From assembly GCF_021354595.1 (NCBI RefSeq), contig NZ_JADWYJ010000005.1, positions 310,001 to 374,000 on the forward strand: 64,000 bases of DNA. Reading direction: 5' to 3'. This document shows positions 45,359 through 54,969 of this stretch, piece by piece. A program made the translations under genes and the position numbers. The notes under the pieces were generated by a model. It ran no database searches and was not told the DNA's origin. It saw only the letters and a program-made list of their open reading frames with translations. How positions within the stretch are numbered: position 1 is the first letter of the stretch; each line of letters opens with the position of its first letter. Source of the DNA: Maribellus sp. CM-23 (GTDB taxonomy: Bacteria > Bacteroidota > Bacteroidia > Bacteroidales > Prolixibacteraceae).

Positions 45359-46375
45359 ATGCGGGGAGCAAAATTTCAAACATACGTAGACATACCTCAT
45401 TACCAACATAAAGCGGGGTACGAAAAGAGAAGTGTTTTTGTCGGCTCCTGTTTTACTGAAAATGTGGGAAACAGGATGCAGGCACTGAAATATCCGGTGG
45501 ACATTAATCCATTTGGAATTCTTTACAATCCATCTTCGGTGGGAAACGCGCTGCAGTTGCTGCTGAATGAGAAAAAATTTAGCGCCGGTGAGCTGTTTCA
45601 GCACAACGGCATTTGGCATAGTTTTATGCACCACGGCCGGTTTTCATCGGTTGATCAGGCGGAAGCGCTGGAGCAGATAAATGCGCGGGTCGCTTTTTCA
45701 TCTAACTGGTTACGGCAGGCTGATTTTCTTTTCCTGACTTTTGGCACTTCGTGGATTTACCGCTACAAAGAAAGCGGTGAAGTGGTGGCCAATTGCCACA
45801 AAGTTCCGGCATCGAAGTTTGTTCGCGAACGTTTGTCGGTTCGCGAGATAGTGGATGTTTACACCGAGCTCTTGCCCCGGATGTGGGCACAAAATCCCGA
45901 AGTTAAAATCGTATTTACAGTTAGCCCTATTCGCCACTGGAAAGACGGGGCCATCGAAAACCAGCGAAGCAAGGCAGCGCTGATCCTTGCAATCGACGAG
46001 TTGGTAAAACGATTTCCGGATCGGTGCTTTTACTTCCCTTCCTACGAAATAGTGATGGATGAACTGCGCGATTACCGCTTTTACTCCGAAGATATGTTGC
46101 ATCTCACCGAAGTAGCTGTTGATCATATTTGGTCGGTGTTTGAGGAAAGCCTGATTGATGCAGAGAGCCGAAAAGCAGCTGTAAAAATTCAAAAATTGGT
46201 GAATGCGATGCAGCATCGCCCGGTAAACAAACGTTCGCAAGAGTTTGCCGTTTTCCTAAACAAGTTCCTGAAAATGACCGAAGAACTGGAAAAGGAATAT
46301 TCTTATCTTAACTTAAAGTTAGAAAAAGAATATTTTATCCGGCATTTGAGGGAATTGGAACAAAACGGGGGATGA
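45359..46375 (+). CDS. GSCFA domain protein (SGNH-hydrolase-like)
   Basis: 338 aa. The ATG abuts the stop of the branching-enzyme gene (TAAATG), so the two are translationally adjacent. The name-giving motif appears as VGSCFTEN (about residues 23-30), with FGILYNPSSVGNAL, FLTFGTSWIY (about 118-127), VNCHKVP-like NCHKVPA and HLTEVAVDHIW late in the protein; these resemble the blocks of SGNH/GDSL esterases. The C-terminal 60 residues are predicted helical or coiled coil. The role in glycogen metabolism is unknown. Cytoplasmic, no signal peptide. Confidence 0.88.
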   Translation: MRGAKFQTYVDIPHYQHKAGYEKRSVFVGSCFTENVGNRMQALKYPVDINPFGILYNPSSVGNALQLLLNEKKFSAGELFQHNGIWHSFMHHGRFSSVDQAEALEQINARVAFSSNWLRQADFLFLTFGTSWIYRYKESGEVVANCHKVPASKFVRERLSVREIVDVYTELLPRMWAQNPEVKIVFTVSPIRHWKDGAIENQRSKAALILAIDELVKRFPDRCFYFPSYEIVMDELRDYRFYSEDMLHLTEVAVDHIWSVFEESLIDAESRKAAVKIQKLVNAMQHRPVNKRSQEFAVFLNKFLKMTEELEKEYSYLNLKLEKEYFIRHLRELEQNGG

Positions 46376-46392
46376 AAATAATATAATTCATG

Positions 46393-46421
46393 TACATTTG
46401 TTTATATGAGTGTTCACTCAT
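46393..46421 (+). promoter_or_regulatory. Promoter -7 element and overlapping palindrome upstream of the debranching enzyme
   Basis: TACATTTG (46393-46400) fits TAnnTTTG. ATGAGT-GTTC-ACTCAT (46406-46421) is a near-perfect dyad covering the expected start of transcription, a typical place for a repressor site. The ATG is 52 bp further on. Confidence 0.5.
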
Positions 46422-46472
46422 TCTCCATAACTTTCTAAACCAATTTATCTCAAATCGTAATTAAGTTTTGTT

Positions 46473-48419
46473 ATGCATTACCTTAGTTTTGATCAGGAGC
46501 AGCTTATAAATCTGGAGTATTCGTTAGACCGCGAAATACTTCGGACCAACAAGGCTGGGTCGTACCTGTGTACCACGTTAAATGGCTGCAATACCCGAAA
46601 ATATCATGGATTACTGGTTAGCCCCATCGAAAATTTCGGGGGTGAAAAGCACGTGTTGCTATCGTCGCTTGATGAAACGGTGATTCAGAATGAGGCGGAG
46701 TTTAACCTCGCAATCCACCGTTACCAGGGAGGAAGTTATGAGCCCAAAGGACACAAGTACATGCGGAATTTCAGTTTTGGAAATGTGCCAAAAATCACGT
46801 ACCGAGTGGGTGGGGTAGTTATTACAAAAGAGCGTTTACTGGTTGAAAAGGAAGAACAGGTGCTGATTCGCTACACATTGGAAGAGGCACGTTCGGCAAC
46901 CACTTTGCGCTTAAAGCCTTTTTTGGCTTTCCGGAATATTCATGCGCTGAGCAAGGCAAACCTGTTTGTGAATACCAAATTCGAAAACATCGAAAACGGA
47001 GTTGCCACGCGCCTGTACGACGGATATCCGAATCTTTATCTGCAAATAAGCAAAAAGGCCGATTTTGTGCCGGTACCCGATTGGTACTATAATATCGAAT
47101 ACCTTAAGGAACTGAACCGTGGGTACGATTATCTTGAAGATCTTTTTGTGCCGGGTTATTTCGAACTTCCCATGGAAAAAGGAGAGTCGGTGGTGTTTGC
47201 GGCAGGGTTAACAGAATCAAATCCATTGGGATTGAAACAACGTTTTACCCGCGAATCGAGAAAAAGAGCAGAAAGGGAAACTTTCGCCACCTCATTGGAA
47301 CATGCTGCGAAACAATTTGTCGTTCATAAAAAAAATACGGCAGAAATTATAGCTGGTTTCCCTTGGTACGGAAGCATTACCCGGCAAACCTTTATTTCGC
47401 TGCCAGGACTGTGTTTATCACTAAAAGACGAAAAACTGTGCGCTACCATACTCGATTCGTACCTGAAATATTTTAACGACGGATTTTTTCCAGATCATAT
47501 CGGAAGCAAAGAATTGACCTATCATTCAGCGGATACTTCGTTGTGGTTTATTTGGGTGGTTCAGCATTGTTACAAAACAAAAGGCAAACCTGCCATCGCC
47601 TGGAAAACCTATGGTCCGGCCATCAAACGGATTCTTTCTGCCTATAAAGAATCGAAGCTCGGTTACATCGGAATGAACAAGGACGGTTTGATTGAGGCTG
47701 AAAAAGAGAACATTGCATTAACCTGGATGGATTCTTATGTAAATGGGAATCCGGTGGTTCAGCGTGCCGGAATGGCGGTTGAAGTCAACGCGCTGTGGTT
47801 CAATGCTATTTGTTTTGCCCTCGATTTGGCAGATATGGCGGGCGACCACGAATTTATTGATGAATGGAAAGACATGGTAGAAAAAGTGGCGCATTCATTT
47901 TTAAATACTTTCTGGAGCGAAGGGCATGGGTCTTTGGCCGATGTGGTGAAAGACGGCGTGCCTGACTGGTCGGTGCGGCCCAACATGGTAATTGCGGTGG
48001 CCTTGGATTACACGCCGCTTAACAAGGAACAGCAAAAGCAGGTGTTGAGTGTGGCCAAAAAGAAATTGCTGACAAACCGCGGATTGCGGTCCCTGTCACC
48101 CGATCATTTGCGGTACAAGGGAAGTGTGAAGGGTAATCCGCAGGAAAGAGAATCGACTCTGCACATGGGGGCGGTTTGGCCCTGGTTGTTTCCGTTTTTT
48201 GTGGAGGGATATCTGAAAATTCATAAAAAAGGCGGACTGCCGGTTGTAAAACAAATATTGGAAAGTTTTGAAGAAGAGATGACACAACACTGCGTTGGGA
48301 CTGTCTCGGAGATGTACGACGGAAATCCGCCGCACCAGGGAAAAGGGGCTATTTCGCAGGCCTGGAATGTGGCTGGTGTGTCGTACGCCATGAAACAGAT
48401 CCGGAATTACCACGAGTAA
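46473..48419 (+). CDS. Glycogen debranching enzyme, amylo-alpha-1,6-glucosidase type
   Basis: 648 aa. N-terminal GDE_N domain (SLDREILRTNKAGSY, GCNTRKYHGLLVSP, about 15-50) and C-terminal (alpha/alpha)6 GDE_C barrel (about 280-640) with GFPWYGSITRQTFISLPGL (about 292-310), HSADTSLWFIW, LTWMDSYVNG (about 410), EVNALWFNAI, LHMGAVWPWLFPFF and EMYDGNPPHQGKG. This family (GH133 type) removes alpha-1,6-linked glucose stubs from limit dextrin. No signal peptide, so it acts on intracellular glycogen. It has its own promoter-like site and is followed at 48574 by the glycosyltransferase. Confidence 0.92.
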   Translation: MHYLSFDQEQLINLEYSLDREILRTNKAGSYLCTTLNGCNTRKYHGLLVSPIENFGGEKHVLLSSLDETVIQNEAEFNLAIHRYQGGSYEPKGHKYMRNFSFGNVPKITYRVGGVVITKERLLVEKEEQVLIRYTLEEARSATTLRLKPFLAFRNIHALSKANLFVNTKFENIENGVATRLYDGYPNLYLQISKKADFVPVPDWYYNIEYLKELNRGYDYLEDLFVPGYFELPMEKGESVVFAAGLTESNPLGLKQRFTRESRKRAERETFATSLEHAAKQFVVHKKNTAEIIAGFPWYGSITRQTFISLPGLCLSLKDEKLCATILDSYLKYFNDGFFPDHIGSKELTYHSADTSLWFIWVVQHCYKTKGKPAIAWKTYGPAIKRILSAYKESKLGYIGMNKDGLIEAEKENIALTWMDSYVNGNPVVQRAGMAVEVNALWFNAICFALDLADMAGDHEFIDEWKDMVEKVAHSFLNTFWSEGHGSLADVVKDGVPDWSVRPNMVIAVALDYTPLNKEQQKQVLSVAKKKLLTNRGLRSLSPDHLRYKGSVKGNPQERESTLHMGAVWPWLFPFFVEGYLKIHKKGGLPVVKQILESFEEEMTQHCVGTVSEMYDGNPPHQGKGAISQAWNVAGVSYAMKQIRNYHE

Positions 48420-48573
48420 TAACGGGAATAAAAAAAGTAAACAATAACGCCTGGTTAATTTGGAATGAAGAACTGAGAGACGAGAAAATTTGAGCAGAAT
48501 TGTTGAAACGTAAAGTACAGGCACATTTGTTGGGAAGCCTGGTTGCCATTGAAAACTTTAAAAAGCGTTACAC

Positions 48574-49866
48574 ATGAAAGTATTGATGTTTGGTTGGGAA
48601 TTTCCACCGCATATTTCAGGAGGACTGGGAACAGCATGTTATGGATTAACCAAAGGACTGGCAGAAATTAACGATGTGGAGGTAACCTTTGTAGTTCCAA
48701 AGGCTTTTGGCGATGAAGATCAGTCGGTCATGAAACTGATTGGAGCCAATAACATCCCCATTGCCGCAAAAGACTTTTATTTTCAGGAAGCAGATAAATC
48801 AATGAGTTACCTGGAGGTGGATTCTCTGATCGTTCCTTATGTGAGCGAAGAAGATTTCTGGAAGCTCAAAAACGAAAAATATCCCCGGAACACCCGTTTT
48901 ATTGAAACCAACGAAGGCTTGAAAATTGATTTCAGCGGAAGCTACGGTGCCGGACTAATGCAGGAGATTAAAAACTATGCAGTGGTGGCGGGGTTCATCG
49001 CCCGGCAAAATCATTTTGATATAATTCATGCCCACGACTGGCTGGCTTATCCAGCCGGAATAGCAGCGAAGCGAATCAGCGGAAAACCCTTGGTGGTGCA
49101 TGTGCATGCTACCGACTTCGATCGGAGCGGGGGGAGTGTAAACCCCGGTGTTTATGCAGTGGAGCGTGAAGGAATGGAGGCTGCCGATAAAATAATCACG
49201 GTAAGCAACCTTACCCGCGACACGGTTATTAATAAATACGGGATTTCGCCCGATAAGGTGGTAACGGTTTACAATGCCGTTGAGCCGGTGGATGACGATC
49301 CCGGAACACTGCCGCCAAAAGGCATCGATGAAAAAGTGGTTACTTTCCTGGGGCGCGTTACCATGCAAAAAGGCCCCGAGTATTTTATTGAGGCCGCAAG
49401 CCTGGTGCTGAAGAAAATGAAAAATGTACGCTTTGTAATGGCCGGAAGCGGCGATATGTTGGATGCGATGATCGCCCGGACAGCACAACTGGGAATTGCC
49501 GACCGTTTTCATTTTACCGGTTTTTTAAGAGGAAACGACGTTGGCAACCTCTTCCGGATGACCGATGTTTTTGTAATGCCTTCGGTTTCGGAGCCCTTTG
49601 GTATTGTGCCGCTCGAAGCAATGCAACTGGATGTGCCGGTGATTATTTCCAATCAGTCGGGAGTGGCCGAAGTATTGGAAAATGTGATAAAAGTTGATTT
49701 CTGGGATACGTTTGCCATGGCAGATTCCATTCATGGGATTTTGAGTTACCCTTCGCTGTCGGCCCACTTCAAAAAAGAAGGGCGCAACGAAGTAGGAGAA
49801 TTGAAATGGGTCAATTCTGCCATGGATGTTAAAAAGGTATACGATAGTGTAGTATTTCAGAATTAA
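48574..49866 (+). CDS. GT4 family glycosyltransferase, putative glycogen synthase
   Basis: 430 aa. GT-B fold: N-terminal GWEFPPHISGGLGTACYGLT (glycine-rich acceptor loop), HAHDWLAYPAGI (about 151-162), VVHVHATDFDRSGG, and C-terminal FLGRVTMQKGPEYFIEAA donor-binding half with SEPFGIVPLEAMQ, the E-x7-E motif (about 348-360). Lies between debranching enzyme and GH57 protein, an arrangement I remember as conserved in Bacteroidota and taken there as the glycogen synthase. No glgC (ADP-glucose pyrophosphorylase) is in the window, so the donor sugar nucleotide is open. Confidence 0.88.
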   Translation: MKVLMFGWEFPPHISGGLGTACYGLTKGLAEINDVEVTFVVPKAFGDEDQSVMKLIGANNIPIAAKDFYFQEADKSMSYLEVDSLIVPYVSEEDFWKLKNEKYPRNTRFIETNEGLKIDFSGSYGAGLMQEIKNYAVVAGFIARQNHFDIIHAHDWLAYPAGIAAKRISGKPLVVHVHATDFDRSGGSVNPGVYAVEREGMEAADKIITVSNLTRDTVINKYGISPDKVVTVYNAVEPVDDDPGTLPPKGIDEKVVTFLGRVTMQKGPEYFIEAASLVLKKMKNVRFVMAGSGDMLDAMIARTAQLGIADRFHFTGFLRGNDVGNLFRMTDVFVMPSVSEPFGIVPLEAMQLDVPVIISNQSGVAEVLENVIKVDFWDTFAMADSIHGILSYPSLSAHFKKEGRNEVGELKWVNSAMDVKKVYDSVVFQN

Positions 49867-49943
49867 GTGATTAGGGAATGAAACAAATCCTGAGCAGTCA
49901 ATCGCAGTGGGATGAGTTACAATAATGAATAAACAATTTTAAG

Positions 49944-51260
49944 ATGACGAAATCAGTTTGTTTGTTTTTTCAGGTCCATCAGCCGTTCAGACACCGGCGC
50001 TACCGGTTCTTTGATATCGGTAACGACCACTATTATTACGACGATTATTCAAACGATACGATAATGCGGAAAATAGCCGACAAGTGCTATTTGCCCGCCA
50101 ATAAACTCATCCTCGATCTGATCGACCGGATGGAAGGAAAATTTAAGGTAGCCTTTTCGATCACCGGAACTGCATTGGAACAATTTGAGTTGTATGCGCC
50201 CGAAGTGATCGATTCGTTTAAAAAACTGGCAAAAACCGGTTGCGTCGAGTTCTTGTCGGAAACCTATTCGCATTCGTTGTCATCGCTGAAGAATCCCGAG
50301 ATTTTTAAGGAGCAGATCCGTTTGCACGACGAGCGTATATTTGGTTTGTTTGGGCAAAAGCCACGTATTTTTCGCAACACCGAGATGATTTATTCGGATG
50401 AGATCGGTGCAGAAATTGCCGGAATGGGTTTCTTGGGAATGCTAACCGAAGGCGCGAAACAGGTGTTGGGGTGGAAGAGCCCGAATTTCCTGTATGTGAA
50501 TGCTATTAATCCGCGCTTGAAAGTATTGATGCGCAACTTTAAACTCAGTGACGACATTGCATTTCGCTTTTCCAACGGAAACTGGTCGGAACATCCTTTA
50601 ACGGCCGATAAGTTTATCGGATGGCTGGAGCGTTTGGAAGAGAAAGAGGAAGTGGTAAATTTATTTCTGAGCTATGAATCGTTTGGTGAACGACAAGTTG
50701 CAGAAAGCGGAATCTTCAATTTTCTGGAAAGTTTTGTGACGAAAGTTTCCGAAAAACCGCACTTGCGATTTGCTACGCCCACCCAGGTGGTTGAACAGTT
50801 GCAGCCAGTTTCTGCAGTTCATGTTCCCGAAGCTATTTCTTGGGCCGATGAAGAAAGAGATCTAACCGCCTGGCTGGGAAATAATCTTCAGAAAGAAGCC
50901 TTTAACAAGCTTTACGAGCTGGGAAAGCGAATGCAGCGCTGCACAGATGTTGGCCTGATTAAAGACTGGAACTACCTGCAGGAAAGTGACCATTTTTACT
51001 ATATGTCAACTAAACATTCTTCCGATGGGCGTGTTAATCGATCAGAAAATCCTTTTGATTCTCCGTATGGGGCTTTCATCAATTACATGAACATCTTAAG
51101 TGATTTTAAGATCAGGTTGAATGCGGTGGTTCCGGAGAATGAGACAGAGAGTGAAATTGCGATTCTCCAACGTATTATTGAGGAGAAAGATGAAAAACTA
51201 AAAAAACTGGAAGCCGATTTGCGCCGCCTTCAAAAAACAGGAAAACAAAAACGACACTAA
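49944..51260 (+). CDS. GH57-family alpha-amylase-like protein with altered catalytic residue
   Basis: 438 aa, cytoplasmic. N-terminal FFQVHQPFRHRRYRFF, GCVEFLSETYSHSLSSL and FRNTEMIYSDEI, which carries the nucleophile Glu (E147). The second catalytic block, which in relatives I know reads DYETFGE with the acid/base Asp, here reads SYESFGERQ: Asp is Ser243 (codon AGC at 50670-50672). The protein ends in a charged coiled coil (about 390-438). If the alignment is right, normal hydrolysis should be impaired, so a transferase, lectin-like or regulatory role is possible. It follows the GT4 gene by 77 bp. Confidence 0.88.
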   Translation: MTKSVCLFFQVHQPFRHRRYRFFDIGNDHYYYDDYSNDTIMRKIADKCYLPANKLILDLIDRMEGKFKVAFSITGTALEQFELYAPEVIDSFKKLAKTGCVEFLSETYSHSLSSLKNPEIFKEQIRLHDERIFGLFGQKPRIFRNTEMIYSDEIGAEIAGMGFLGMLTEGAKQVLGWKSPNFLYVNAINPRLKVLMRNFKLSDDIAFRFSNGNWSEHPLTADKFIGWLERLEEKEEVVNLFLSYESFGERQVAESGIFNFLESFVTKVSEKPHLRFATPTQVVEQLQPVSAVHVPEAISWADEERDLTAWLGNNLQKEAFNKLYELGKRMQRCTDVGLIKDWNYLQESDHFYYMSTKHSSDGRVNRSENPFDSPYGAFINYMNILSDFKIRLNAVVPENETESEIAILQRIIEEKDEKLKKLEADLRRLQKTGKQKRH

Positions 51261-51443
51261 AAATAGCTGATGTGTAGCCCGCATGTTAAATTCGATGGTT
51301 TTAATTGACTGGAAAACAGCTGGTAAAAACTGAACAGCTATTTTTGCTACGCATTTGGGCGTTATGTCGCTGAAAATTAATGATAAGAGAAACAGCAGGA
51401 GGCAAAGCTTTCCTGCGTAAGGGACAAATATAAAATTTGAAAA

Positions 51444-54020
51444 ATGAAGACAAACGAAGTACGATATATCCAAACACCGGTAATAGAAGAACCGGTGTGG
51501 AAAAAAATCAGTGTAGAATCTGATTTGCCGGCAGACCTTGAGCCCTTGAGGGTGCTCTCGAAAAACCTTTGGTGGGTTTGGAACACCGAAGCCCGTGAGC
51601 TTTTTCGGTATGTAGACCCTAAAATCTGGGAAGAATGCGAACACAACCCGATCGTTCTGCTGGATAAAGTGAGTTACAACCAACTGAAGGAACTGACGAA
51701 AGATGAGGAGTTTCTGGCAAGAATGCATCGTGTGTATGCCGATTTCAATGCTTACCTGGAAGCAAGAAAAGAGCTGGTCGGTCCTGAAGTAGCTTATTTT
51801 AGTATGGAATACGGCTTGCACGACAGCTTGAAGATTTTCTCGGGCGGTTTGGGAATTCTGGCCGGTGATTATTTGAAAGAAGCCAGTGATTCGAAAGTAA
51901 ACCTGGTGGCAATGGGGCTGCTGTATCGGTATGGATATTTCAAGCAAACGCTTAACCTGCACGGAGAGCAGATGGCGAATTACGATGCACAGCAGTTCAC
52001 AAAAATTCCGGTTCGGCCGGCCGTCGACAAAGACGGAAACTGGGTAACCGTTGAGGTGGAGTATCCCGGAAGAAACCTGGTAGCACATGTTTGGCAGGTA
52101 AATGTTGGCTCGGTAAAACTTTATTTGCTGGATGCCGACCACGAAGGCAACAGCGACCAGGACCGCTTTGTTACGCATCATTTGTATGGCGGCGATAACG
52201 AAAACCGTCTGAAACAGGAAATGCTGCTTGGGCTTGGTGGTATCAAAGCCTTGAAGAAATTAGGTTACCAGTCGGACATTTACCATTGTAACGAAGGACA
52301 TGCGGCGTTTATCGGTATCGAAAGAATGACGGGACTGATCAACGAACAGGGATTGACCTTTGCCGAAGCCAAAGAAGTGGTAACGGCTTCTACCGTGTTT
52401 ACGACACACACTCCGGTGCCTGCAGGGCACGATTCGTTTCACAACGACATGTTTCGTCATTACATGAGCAGCTTCCCGGAAAAACTGGGTTTAAGCTGGG
52501 AAGAGTTCGATCTGCTCGGGAAGGCGAATCCGCAGGAAGATCATTTTAACATGAGTTACCTGGCTTGTAACCTTTCGCAGGGAATCAACGGGGTGAGTAT
52601 GTTGCATGGCGATGTGAGCAAAGAGGTGCTAAAAAACCTTTACAAGGGCTACCTGACTGAAGAACTGGAAATTGGCTATGTGACCAATGGTGTTCACTAT
52701 CCTTCGTGGACGGCTCCGGAGTGGAAAGCACTTCATAAAAAATATTTTGGGAATGATTTTCCGGGCAATCAGCTCGATTTTGATGTCTGGAAAAATATAT
52801 ATAATGCCCCGGACAGCGAGATATGGGAATTGCGCAAAACATTGCGTTTGAAAATGATCAATTACATCAAGCAACGTTTTGCCAGCAACTGGATCAAGCG
52901 GCACGAAAACCCGAAAATTATTACGGAGGTGATGGGGAAACTCAATCCCAACGTGCTGACAATTGGTTTTGCCCGCCGCTTTGCGACCTACAAACGTGCA
53001 CATCTTTTGTTCCGTAACCTCGATCGTTTGGCCAAAATTGTAAACAACCCGGAGAGACCGGTACAATTCATCTTTGCCGGAAAAGCCCACCCGGCTGATA
53101 AAGCCGGTCAGGACCTGATCAAAAACATCGTGGAAGTTTCAAAACGTCCGGAATTCAGAGGCAAGATATTGTTTGTTCAGAACTATGATATTAACCTGGC
53201 GAAGATGCTGCTTCAGGGAGTGGATGTGTGGATGAACACGCCAACCCGTCCGTTGGAAGCTTCCGGAACCAGTGGGGAAAAAGGAGTGATGAACGGAACA
53301 TTGCACTTCTCGGTACTAGACGGCTGGTGGGTGGAAGGTTACCGTAAAAATGCTGGCTGGGCTTTACCGGCCGAAAGGGCCTACGATGTTCAGGATTTTC
53401 AGGATGAACTGGATGCTGAAACCATCTACAACATTCTGGAAGAAGAAGTGGTGCCAGCATTCTATAACCGTAACCACGAAGATGTGCCGGAAAAATGGGT
53501 GGGTTTTGTAAAAAATACCATCTCTCAGGTAGCGCCTAATTTTACTACCGGTCGCATGATCAAAGATTACCAGGACCGCTATTACAATCCGCAGTTTGAA
53601 CGTTCAGCAAAAGTAAACGCCGATGGGTTTAAACTGGCCAAAGAACTGGCAGCATGGAAAGCCTATGTCAGCTCGAAATGGGACGGGATTAAAGTCATTA
53701 ACCAGGATATGATTGAAGGCTTTACTAATAAACTGGTGATGGGTCGCGAATACCCGGTTTATGTAAAAGTGGATTTGAACGGTCTTACTGCCAAGGAAGT
53801 TGGTTTGGAGCTGATCATCACCGAAGAAGGTGAAAATGGCGGGCTTGAGATGTTCGATACCTGGGAGTTTGAACCCGAGGATTGCAATAATAATATTTGC
53901 ACTTACAGATACGTGGTACGTCCCGATCATCCGGGAGCGTTTAATTACAGTTTCAGGCTGTTCCCGAAAAACGAGAACCTGCCACACCGCCAGGATTTTA
54001 AATACCTGAAATGGTTGTAA
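51444..54020 (+). CDS. glgP: Alpha-glucan (glycogen/maltodextrin) phosphorylase, GT35
   Basis: 858 aa, the shorter-type bacterial and archaeal phosphorylase with an extra N-terminal DUF3417-like region (NLWWVWNTEARELF). Releases glucose-1-phosphate from alpha-1,4-glucan ends with PLP as cofactor. Visible: YFSMEYGLHDSLKIFSGGLG (about 113-132), CNEGHAAFIG (about 280), GFARRFATYKRA (about 509-520), FAGKAHPADK, the PLP Lys in SGEKGVMNGTL (about 613), LDGWWVEGY. Last gene of the cluster, followed 20 bp later by an intrinsic terminator. The gap 51261-51443 before it holds no gene. Confidence 0.95.
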   Translation: MKTNEVRYIQTPVIEEPVWKKISVESDLPADLEPLRVLSKNLWWVWNTEARELFRYVDPKIWEECEHNPIVLLDKVSYNQLKELTKDEEFLARMHRVYADFNAYLEARKELVGPEVAYFSMEYGLHDSLKIFSGGLGILAGDYLKEASDSKVNLVAMGLLYRYGYFKQTLNLHGEQMANYDAQQFTKIPVRPAVDKDGNWVTVEVEYPGRNLVAHVWQVNVGSVKLYLLDADHEGNSDQDRFVTHHLYGGDNENRLKQEMLLGLGGIKALKKLGYQSDIYHCNEGHAAFIGIERMTGLINEQGLTFAEAKEVVTASTVFTTHTPVPAGHDSFHNDMFRHYMSSFPEKLGLSWEEFDLLGKANPQEDHFNMSYLACNLSQGINGVSMLHGDVSKEVLKNLYKGYLTEELEIGYVTNGVHYPSWTAPEWKALHKKYFGNDFPGNQLDFDVWKNIYNAPDSEIWELRKTLRLKMINYIKQRFASNWIKRHENPKIITEVMGKLNPNVLTIGFARRFATYKRAHLLFRNLDRLAKIVNNPERPVQFIFAGKAHPADKAGQDLIKNIVEVSKRPEFRGKILFVQNYDINLAKMLLQGVDVWMNTPTRPLEASGTSGEKGVMNGTLHFSVLDGWWVEGYRKNAGWALPAERAYDVQDFQDELDAETIYNILEEEVVPAFYNRNHEDVPEKWVGFVKNTISQVAPNFTTGRMIKDYQDRYYNPQFERSAKVNADGFKLAKELAAWKAYVSSKWDGIKVINQDMIEGFTNKLVMGREYPVYVKVDLNGLTAKEVGLELIITEEGENGGLEMFDTWEFEPEDCNNNICTYRYVVRPDHPGAFNYSFRLFPKNENLPHRQDFKYLKWL

Positions 54021-54040
54021 TACTTGAACAATAGAATACA

Positions 54041-54066
54041 AAAGGTGCTTTCGGGCACCTTTTTTT
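54041..54066 (+). terminator. Intrinsic terminator after the glucan phosphorylase gene
   Basis: AAAGGTGC (54041-54048), loop TTTCGG, GCACCTTT (54055-54062), then more T. Closes the alpha-glucan cluster. The remaining gap to 54376 shows only the promoter below. Confidence 0.9.
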
Positions 54067-54278
54067 ATGCACTTGTCAGAAATGAACATGCTTTTGAAAC
54101 CCGGAAACAGAGGGAGAGTATCGACATTCGTTTTAGGCGGAAGTGGTGCCCTTAAAGGTTGTGCCGGCGTTTGTCTGCTTTGCGTTTGATGAATTTTATG
54201 TAAACTTTAGATCGGAATGTTGTTTTCACGAATGGAGTATATACCGAACTGAATCTTTTTTCATTAGCTTCAAACTGT

Positions 54279-54286
54279 TATTTTTG
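54279..54286 (+). promoter_or_regulatory. Bacteroidota -7 element upstream of the XRE-cupin gene
   Basis: TATTTTTG fits TAnnTTTG. The predicted leader is about 85 nt. Confidence 0.5.
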
Positions 54287-54376
54287 CACGGATAATAAAG
54301 CTATCTTGAAAGAATCGGTTGAATTCGGTTTCATTTCAATGATAAGAAATACGGTTCCCGGTAAATAGATCAAACC

Positions 54377-54952
54377 ATGAAGAATCAAAAAAAAATCGGA
54401 AAGAAAATAAAGGCGTTTCGCGAGTTCCGTAAAATATCGCGCGAAGATCTGGCTTTGAAAGCGAACCTGGATGAGGGGCAACTTGAGGCGATTGAGGAAA
54501 AAGGAAGTGTTCCTTCGTTGGGACATCTTATAAAAATATCAAGAGCCCTGGGAGTACGAATCGGTACTTTTCTGGATGATCAGGAGAAAATTGGTCCGGC
54601 GGTTGTAAAAGCCGGTGAAGAAAAAGCAAGTTTTAGTTTTTCGACCAAAGATGCTACTCCGCGCGAACACCTGAATTTCTTCTCGCTCGCACAGGCAAAA
54701 GCCGATCGCCACATGGAGCCTTTTGTGGTGGAAATTGAACCCAGTAACGAATCGGACTATAAATTGTCGTCGCACGAGGGCGAAGAATTTATTTTTGTAT
54801 TGGAAGGAAGTGTAGAGATTAACTACGGAAAAGATCTTTACCAACTGGAAAAAGGGGACAGCATATACCTGGATTCCATTGTTGCGCATAACATTCATGC
54901 TGCCGCCAACCAAAAAGCAAAGTTACTGGCCGTTATTTACACGCCTGTTTAA
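54377..54952 (+). CDS. XRE-family transcriptional regulator with C-terminal cupin domain
   Basis: 191 aa. N-terminal helix-turn-helix (residues 5-66: IGKKIKAFREFRKISREDLAL, then SLGHLIKISRALGV) and a C-terminal cupin_2 domain (about 115-188: HEGEEFIFVLEGSVEINYG, LEKGDSIYLDSIVAHNIHA). Such proteins bind a small ligand in the cupin and control neighbouring metabolic genes. The next gene, an acyl-CoA synthetase, starts 17 bp downstream, so it is the likely target and the ligand may be related to its acid substrate (inference). Confidence 0.93.
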   Translation: MKNQKKIGKKIKAFREFRKISREDLALKANLDEGQLEAIEEKGSVPSLGHLIKISRALGVRIGTFLDDQEKIGPAVVKAGEEKASFSFSTKDATPREHLNFFSLAQAKADRHMEPFVVEIEPSNESDYKLSSHEGEEFIFVLEGSVEINYGKDLYQLEKGDSIYLDSIVAHNIHAAANQKAKLLAVIYTPV

Positions 54953-54969
54953 ATTAAAAATCAGCCAAC

